DNA of 20,979 nt. It comes from Herminiimonas sp. Its GTDB lineage: Bacteria > Pseudomonadota > Gammaproteobacteria > Burkholderiales > Burkholderiaceae. The notes under the pieces are model-generated. The model was not told where the DNA came from, did no database searches, and worked only from the letters and a program-made list of their open reading frames with translations. The translations under genes and the position numbers were made by a program. The stretch is from NCBI GenBank assembly GCA_014377155.1, contig JACMQD010000316.1, forward strand, positions 1 to 20,979. The letters are read 5' to 3'. Below are positions 16,402-20,979 of the stretch, one piece after another; position 1 is the first letter of the stretch, and every line of letters starts with the position of its first letter.

Positions 16402-16573
16402 CCCTCTTGTACTTTTCGATAGAGGCAGTCGTCATCGCGCCGCTCGGGCAGGGCACGCGCGTGCGTGTTTTGACCGCAGAATAACTGAAATCGCTGAACC
16501 GCGTCGGCGACCCGCCGGGTCTGGAAAAAACCGTAGAGTCATGGCACGCGCGTGTCGGGAGGCCGGTACCGCG

Positions 16574-16584
16574 TATGCTAGAAT
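16574..16584 (+). promoter_or_regulatory. Candidate promoter of the tRNA-Leu gene
   Basis: TATGCTAGAAT contains two overlapping -10-like hexamers (TATGCT and TAGAAT) and ends 42 bases before the tRNA, a normal leader distance. A -35 box is not obvious in the GC-rich sequence upstream. The rest of the gap between gshA and the tRNA (16402-16626) shows no gene. Confidence 0.4.
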
Positions 16585-16626
16585 CGCGGCCTCGCAATGG
16601 TCGGCGCGCCCGACCGTTCGCATCCT

Positions 16627-16713
16627 GCCCGGGTGGTGAAACAGGTAGACACAAGAGACTTAAAATCTCTCGCCGGAAACGGTGTACCGGTTCGATTCCG
16701 GTCCCGGGCACCA
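16627..16713 (+). tRNA. tRNA-Leu (anticodon UAA)
   Basis: A complete 87-base class II tRNA. Acceptor strands GCCCGGG (16627-16633) and CCCGGGC (16703-16709) pair perfectly, followed by discriminator A and an encoded CCA (16711-16713). The anticodon arm is AGAGA-CTTAAAA-TCTCT with anticodon TAA at 16661-16663, reading UUA and, through wobble, UUG. The long variable arm CGCCGGAAACGGTGT and the T arm ACCGG-TTCGATT-CCGGT complete the structure. The D arm contains the GGTGGTGAAACAGGTAGACAC stretch typical of leucine tRNAs in this group. Confidence 0.97.
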
Positions 16714-17211
16714 AGGGAACGCGTACGGCTTCCCATCTGCCGCTTGTCGCACATCGCCTTCCAAGAATTTTTCTGCTTTTAATTCATCATGCCTGTCCGA
16801 AGATTGGTCGGTTTCCGGCCGGCCGCTCTTTCGCCGACCGATTTCTTCCGGCCGGTATTTGGAGCGGCTTCGCACTTGGGCTCCGGCCCCGGACGTTCAT
16901 ATTGGGCAGTTTTTGAAAATTCGCCTCAAAGGAATCCCAAAATGTGTCATAAAGATTAGCAAAATTAGTTACACTGTTTTGCGGTTAATGTCTTTTTTTT
17001 TAGATGCTTGCATTAAAAAGTTTTAACCTGGACGGTCAATGCTCGGCCTTGCCTGGCGCAATGTGCGAGCAGTTCGTGCCGGAGGTTTCTGCCATTGCAA
17101 TCGGGACAGTGACGGATGTTTTGCGCACACCGCACAGGACCAGGCCGGGAAGCGCCCGTGGTGGTTACGCGACCGCCAGTAAACACCCGTGCCGATCAAG
17201 GAGTGTGACGA
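16714..17211. other. 498-base gene-free region with repeats and an AT-rich leader
   Basis: No convincing gene lies between the tRNA and the glycosyltransferase; open frames here have no recognisable protein. Two kinds of structure are visible. First, an imperfect inverted repeat pairs CCGAAGATTGGTCGG (16797-16811) with CCGACCGATTTCTTCCGG (16834-16851), and the 10-mer TTCCGGCCGG occurs twice inside or beside it (16813-16822, 16846-16855). No T-run follows, so it is not a standard terminator. Second, 16930-17035 is sharply AT-rich compared with its surroundings and includes TACACT (16970-16975), a nine-T run and TTAATG; it is a plausible promoter or H-NS-type target for the downstream gene. Confidence 0.5.
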
Positions 17212-18318
17212 GTGCGGGTACTATTCCTCACCAAGAATTCCTATCTCCCCCAGTTGATCGGCGGCGCGGAGTGGTCGGTTCATCATTTCGTCAAGGGTCT
17301 CAATCGAATGGGGCACCAGGTTGCAGTGCTGTCACGCCTCTATAACGGTGGCTGGATCGGTCTGCAAAACAAGATCCGGCGCAGACTCACCGGCAGGGCC
17401 TGTCCAGTGGATTCGATCATGGGGTACCGGACCTACCGTGGCTGGGATCTTTCACGGGGACTGTGCGAGACGGTCTCGACGTTCAGGCCGGATCTCGTGG
17501 TGGTGGCCGGCATCGGCGTCAAACCAGTGCCGATCGCGCAGGAAGCGCTGGCCATGGGACTGCCCATGCTCTACATGGTCATGGACGTAGAATTCGAAAA
17601 CCATGGTGGTCCGCTGACCTCCTTGATTGGCGCCCAGTTCACTGGTAATTCCCGCTTCACTGCGCAGCGGCTACGTGACACCTTTGGCATCACGCCGACG
17701 GTCGTGTATCCGGCAGTCGATGTGTCGCAATGCCGGGTTTCGGGAACCGGCTCGAAGGTCGTGTTCATCAACCCGCGCGAGAAGAAGGGCGTGCTGATCA
17801 TGCTGGCGCTGGCAGAGGCACGGCCCGATATTCCGTTTGTTTTCTACGAAACCTGGTCTGCCGGTTCCCCTGCGATCAAGGAACGCGCGAAGCGGGCCGG
17901 CAACATCGCATGGCGCACGTCGGTCCTGGATCCTCGCAAGGTGTATGAAGAGGCCCGCATCGTGATGGCGCCCAGCCAATGGGAAGAGGCGTGGGGGAAA
18001 ATTGCCACCGAAGCGCAACTCAGCGGCATCCCCGTGATCGGCAGCGATATCGGCGGACTGACCGAATCGATCGGCGACGGTGGGATCCGGCTACCAGCCA
18101 AAGCGCCTGCCGCCGAGTGGCTCGCAGCGCTTGAGTTGCTATGGGATGACCCGATTCAGTGGGAGGCGCATTCGCGTGCCGCGCTGGCACGTGCGCAGCG
18201 CCCGGAAATCCAGCTTGAGCGGCAGATCGAAATCCTGGATGGTCTGGTGCGCACCATTTGCGAATCTGCAGCCGGGCATGAAACCACGCGGTCGCCGTAT
18301 ATGATGATGGCCGGATAG
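17212..18318 (+). CDS. GT4-family glycosyltransferase
   Basis: A 368-residue glycosyltransferase of the GT-B fold, family 4. The acceptor domain starts with VLFLTKNSYLPQLIGGAEWS and VHHFVKGLNRMGHQVAVLSR. The donor-binding half contains the E-x7-E motif (E259 and E267 in EEAWGKIATEAQLSGIPVIG), followed by SDIGGLTESIGDGGI. GTG 17212 is supported by AAGGAG at 17198-17203 and by the homology starting at once. It is alone: no other polysaccharide, lipopolysaccharide or flagellin-modification gene is near, so the sugar and acceptor are unknown. A long AT-rich stretch lies upstream. The final residues (HETTRSPYMMMAG) are an unstructured tail. Confidence 0.88.
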   Translation: MRVLFLTKNSYLPQLIGGAEWSVHHFVKGLNRMGHQVAVLSRLYNGGWIGLQNKIRRRLTGRACPVDSIMGYRTYRGWDLSRGLCETVSTFRPDLVVVAGIGVKPVPIAQEALAMGLPMLYMVMDVEFENHGGPLTSLIGAQFTGNSRFTAQRLRDTFGITPTVVYPAVDVSQCRVSGTGSKVVFINPREKKGVLIMLALAEARPDIPFVFYETWSAGSPAIKERAKRAGNIAWRTSVLDPRKVYEEARIVMAPSQWEEAWGKIATEAQLSGIPVIGSDIGGLTESIGDGGIRLPAKAPAAEWLAALELLWDDPIQWEAHSRAALARAQRPEIQLERQIEILDGLVRTICESAAGHETTRSPYMMMAG

Positions 18319-18612
18319 TCCTTCGATCACCATATCCCGTGAATCAGGAACTGGCGCGTACCGTTGCGCCCGCGCGCCAGCGCCTCGCTCGTCACAACAC
18401 ATTCGATAGAGAACGGACGGTTCAGTCGAATTGGCTCAACCGGCTCGGCTAGTGAAGTCCCGAATCTGCAAAAAAGCCCGGCACGCAAAGCGCTTGCGGC
18501 TTCCCCCACTGCAAGCACACCTGTATAATAATTTTTTGAACGGTCGTGCTTTTTAAGAGCCCGGCTTCTGATTGAAGTGGTTCAAGAAACCAAGAGAACG
18601 ACAGGAGACAGC
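18319..18612. other. 294-base intergenic region with hairpin before the dehydrogenase operon
   Basis: No gene is seen here. CTGGCGCG (18351-18358) and CGCGCCAG (18373-18380) form a perfect 8-base-pair hairpin with a 14-base loop 33 bases after the glycosyltransferase stop. It lacks a T-run and may be a weak or Rho-dependent terminator signal. The second half becomes AT-rich and holds the promoter listed separately. A T-run (18531-18536) and a further TTTTT (18552-18556) lie between the -10 box and the start codon. Confidence 0.45.
18524..18529 (+). promoter_or_regulatory. Candidate -10 box for the acyl-CoA dehydrogenase operon
   Basis: A perfect TATAAT 84 bases before the start at 18613, in an AT-rich patch. 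At the ideal spacing the -35 position reads TTCCCC, a poor match, and TTGCGG at 18494 is too far away. An activator, or control by a TetR/fatty-acid regulator, could apply, but no operator is evident. Confidence 0.4.
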
Positions 18613-19809
18613 ATGGACCTGAATTACACGGCCGACGATCTGGCATTTCGCGACACGGTGCGCGGCTATCTGGAGGCGAACCTGCCGAAAGACCTGCAAC
18701 AGAAAGTCCTGAATCACAAACGCTTGTCGAAAGATGATTTCGTCCGCTGGCACAAGATACTGGCAAAGCAGGGCTGGGTTGCCACCGGTTGGCCGGTCGA
18801 GCACGGTGGCACCGGCTGGAACGCCGTGCAGCGCCATATCTGGGAAGAGGAATGCGCCCGCGCCGGTACCCCGGCCATCATGCCGTTCGGCGTGAACATG
18901 GTCGCACCGGTGATCATGGCATTCGGCAATGAAGCACAGAAAAAACACTACCTGCCACGGATCCTGAATTGCGACGACTGGTGGTGTCAGGGGTATTCGG
19001 AACCCGGCTCCGGATCGGACCTGGCGTCGCTCAAATGCCGCGCCGAGCGCGAAGGCGACCACTACATCGTCAATGGCCAGAAAACCTGGACCACGCTCGG
19101 CCAGCATGCCGACATGATCTTCTGCCTGGTGCGTACCGAGACTGGCGGCCGCAAGCAGGAAGGCATCTCGTTCCTCCTGATCGACATGCACACACCCGGC
19201 ATCACCGTGCGGCCGATCATCATGCTCGACGAAGATCATGAAGTAAACGAAGTCTGGTTCGACAACGTCAAGGTGCCGGTGCAGAACCTGATCGGCGAAG
19301 AGAACAAGGGCTGGACCTACGCCAAGTACCTGCTCGGCCACGAACGCACCAACATCGCTGCCGTCGGCCGCGCGAAACGCGAAATGGAATTCTTGAAGCG
19401 CATCGCCTCCCGCCAGCAGAAAAACGGCAAGCCGCTGATCGACGATCCGCTGTTTTCGACCAAGGTCGCGTCGCTTGAAATCGAGCTGATGGCGCTGGAA
19501 GTGACGGTGCTGCGCGTGATCTCGATGGACAGCGCCAAGCGCGGCCCAGGGCCGGAAGCCTCGATGCTGAAGGTGAAGGGCACCGAGGTGCAGCAGATGC
19601 TGACCGAGCTGATGGTCGAGGCCGTCGGCCCATACGGCCTGCCGTTCGATCCTGAATTCTTGCACGGTTCGCACGAACACAGCGCCAGCGAAGACGATGA
19701 CGCTGCGCCGCTGGCGTCGTACTACTTCAATTTCCGGAAGACCTCCATCTATGGCGGCTCCAATGAAATCCAGAAAAACATCATTACCCAGATGATCCTG
19801 GGACTTTGA
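18613..19809 (+). CDS. Acyl-CoA dehydrogenase, large subunit (pimeloyl-CoA dehydrogenase type)
   Basis: A 398-residue flavin acyl-CoA dehydrogenase. All parts of the fold are visible: N-terminal helices, the middle beta domain with QGYSEPGSGSDLASLKCRAE and INGQKTWTT-like VNGQKTWTTLGQHAD, and the C-terminal helices ending SIYGGSNEIQKNIITQMILG. The canonical MCAD catalytic glutamate (IYEGT position) is replaced by glycine. E244 in LLGHERTNIA lies where isovaleryl-CoA dehydrogenase carries its base and is the likely catalyst. It resembles the large subunit of pimeloyl-CoA dehydrogenase (PimC) and similar pairs that oxidise dicarboxylic or branched acyl-CoAs. The actual substrate is unknown. AGGAGA (18603-18608) supports ATG 18613. 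Its stop overlaps the next gene's ribosome binding site. Confidence 0.9.
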   Translation: MDLNYTADDLAFRDTVRGYLEANLPKDLQQKVLNHKRLSKDDFVRWHKILAKQGWVATGWPVEHGGTGWNAVQRHIWEEECARAGTPAIMPFGVNMVAPVIMAFGNEAQKKHYLPRILNCDDWWCQGYSEPGSGSDLASLKCRAEREGDHYIVNGQKTWTTLGQHADMIFCLVRTETGGRKQEGISFLLIDMHTPGITVRPIIMLDEDHEVNEVWFDNVKVPVQNLIGEENKGWTYAKYLLGHERTNIAAVGRAKREMEFLKRIASRQQKNGKPLIDDPLFSTKVASLEIELMALEVTVLRVISMDSAKRGPGPEASMLKVKGTEVQQMLTELMVEAVGPYGLPFDPEFLHGSHEHSASEDDDAAPLASYYFNFRKTSIYGGSNEIQKNIITQMILGL

Positions 19810-19819
19810 GGAGAGACAC

Positions 19820-20959
19820 ATGGACTTCAATTTCAGCGAGGAACAGCAGCAGTTTTCCGACGCCTTGCGCCGCTGGGTCGACAAGGATTACACCTTCGAG
19901 CAACGCAAGCACCTGGCGCTTGCGCCAGCCGGTTTTTCGGAGCAGGCCTGGGGCACGCTGACCGAACTCGGCATGCTGGCATTGCCGGTTCCGGAAGCGC
20001 AGGGAGGCTTTGCCGGTACCGCGGTCGACATGCTGGTCGTGATGCAGGAAATCGGTCGCGGTCTCGTGATCGAGCCGTATTTCGCGACCGTGCTGGGCGC
20101 GGAATTCCTGAAGCTCGCAGGCGGCAACGATCACCTCCTGGAGCAGATCGCGACCGGCGAATTGAAGCTGGCCTGCGCTCTTGGCGAAAAGCAGTCGCGT
20201 CATGATCTGACCGATATCCTGACCAGCGCCAATCCGAACGGCGACGGGTTTCACATCAACGGCACCAAGACGGTCGTCATTCATGGCGCACAGGCGGGCA
20301 TGTTGATCGTCTCGGCGCGCAGCAGCGGTGGTCAGCGCGACACCGATGGCATTTCACTGTTCGCCATTCCTGCCGATACGCCGGGCGTGACGCGCCGCGA
20401 CTATCGCACCATCGACAGCCAGCATGCGGCGGATATCATGTTCGACAACGTGCAGGTGCCGGCATCGGCACTGCTCGGCAGCGCGGGCGCCGGCTGGGAT
20501 ATCCTGGATGCGGCCAGCGACTACGGCGTCACGCTGCTGTGCGCGGAGGCGCTCGGCGCAATGGAAGCCCTGAATGCGGCAACCCTGGAATACCTGAAGA
20601 CCCGGCAGCAGTTTGGCGTCCCGATCGGTAAATTCCAGGCGCTGCAGCACCGCATGGCAGACATGTTCATGCAGCTGGAGCAGGCGCGCTCGATGGCGAC
20701 GCTGGCAGCTGTCAAGGTTGGTTCGCCCGACGCTGCCGAGCGCCGCCGGACGGTATCGGCTGCCAAGGCCCGCATCGGCCAGGCGATGAAGTTCGACGGC
20801 CAGCAGGCAGTGCAACTGCACGGCGGCATGGGCGTGACGAATGAACTGCCCGCGGCGCACCATTTCAAGCGCCTGACGATGATCGAATTGACGCTTGGCG
20901 ACACCGATCATCATCTCGCCCGTTTCGTCGCGCAGCCGGGTTTCAGGAACGCTGCCTGA
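19820..20959 (+). CDS. Acyl-CoA dehydrogenase, small subunit (pimeloyl-CoA dehydrogenase type)
   Basis: A 379-residue acyl-CoA dehydrogenase homologue, 10 bases after the large subunit, with AGGAGAG (19809-19815) starting on the last base of the upstream stop, so the pair is coupled. The C-terminal FAD-binding and dimer motifs are kept: TRQQFGVPIGKFQALQHRMA and AVQLHGGMGVTNE. The middle domain is more divergent (DGFHINGTKTVVIHGAQAGM). By eye, neither catalytic position holds a glutamate: the IYEGT site reads ELTLGDTDHH, and the isovaleryl-CoA-dehydrogenase site aligns with the DYGVTLL segment. It is therefore likely a structural, FAD-sharing partner in an alpha/beta heteromer, as in PimCD. 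The stop lies 20 bases before the window end. Confidence 0.88.
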   Translation: MDFNFSEEQQQFSDALRRWVDKDYTFEQRKHLALAPAGFSEQAWGTLTELGMLALPVPEAQGGFAGTAVDMLVVMQEIGRGLVIEPYFATVLGAEFLKLAGGNDHLLEQIATGELKLACALGEKQSRHDLTDILTSANPNGDGFHINGTKTVVIHGAQAGMLIVSARSSGGQRDTDGISLFAIPADTPGVTRRDYRTIDSQHAADIMFDNVQVPASALLGSAGAGWDILDAASDYGVTLLCAEALGAMEALNAATLEYLKTRQQFGVPIGKFQALQHRMADMFMQLEQARSMATLAAVKVGSPDAAERRRTVSAAKARIGQAMKFDGQQAVQLHGGMGVTNELPAAHHFKRLTMIELTLGDTDHHLARFVAQPGFRNAA

Positions 20960-20979
20960 ACAAGGCAGTACAGCGAACG

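Noticed and set aside
16575..16916. Open frames across the tRNA-Leu gene
   Set aside because: They read through a structurally perfect tRNA and have no protein homology.
17004..17345. 113-codon + strand open frame upstream of and overlapping the glycosyltransferase start
   Set aside because: No ribosome binding site, no recognisable domain, and it ends inside the glycosyltransferase in another frame.
18553..19884. 443-codon minus-strand open frame opposite the acyl-CoA dehydrogenase
   Set aside because: Antisense shadow of a well-conserved enzyme, with no ribosome binding site and no family motifs.
1..20979. CRISPR array, insertion sequence, integrase, transposase or defence system
   Set aside because: No regularly spaced repeats, no transposase or integrase motifs and no recognisable defence proteins were found in any frame examined.

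Overview
The window looks like the chromosome of a betaproteobacterium, most likely Burkholderiales and possibly Oxalobacteraceae. Reasons are the GC-rich coding style, the E. coli-like SerA and GshA, the paired pimeloyl-CoA-dehydrogenase-type acyl-CoA dehydrogenases, and a beta-type tRNA-Cys 3' half. The genus is an inference; no search was run.

Left third (1-6906, all +): one tightly packed iron-sulfur locus. It runs sufC (3' end only)-sufD-sufS-sufU-Nfu protein-Rieske ferredoxin-lipA-erpA-serA. Four junctions overlap by 4 bases and the remaining gaps are about 15 to 40 bases. The order reads as a route: SerA makes the serine precursor of cysteine, SufS takes sulfur from cysteine, SufU and SufCD build the cluster, Nfu and ErpA carry it, and LipA (two 4Fe-4S clusters) is a demanding client.

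Middle (7000-13500): a scarred accessory region. It has a shortened DUF1232 gene, a 49-base tRNA-Cys 3' remnant followed by its terminator, a 5'-truncated heavy-metal-type histidine kinase, a DUF305/YVTN-propeller exported pair, a frameshifted piece of a sulfite-oxidase-family molybdoenzyme, a divergent YeiH-type transporter/LysR regulator pair with a palindrome between them, a second DUF1232 gene that is full length, and a NIPSNAP protein. The mix of broken and intact genes for metal and sulfite handling suggests an island that has been partly deleted.

Right third (13569-20959): an MFS transporter convergent with gshA (glutathione synthesis), an intact tRNA-Leu(UAA), a long AT-rich leader with repeats, a lone GT4 glycosyltransferase, and a two-gene acyl-CoA dehydrogenase operon that ends 20 bases before the window does.

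No CRISPR array, insertion sequence, integrase or rRNA was seen. The most unusual items are the Suf-Nfu-Rieske-LipA gene order, the tRNA-Cys remnant, the sulfite-related island with its broken oxidase, and the propeller protein's unassigned C-terminal domain.
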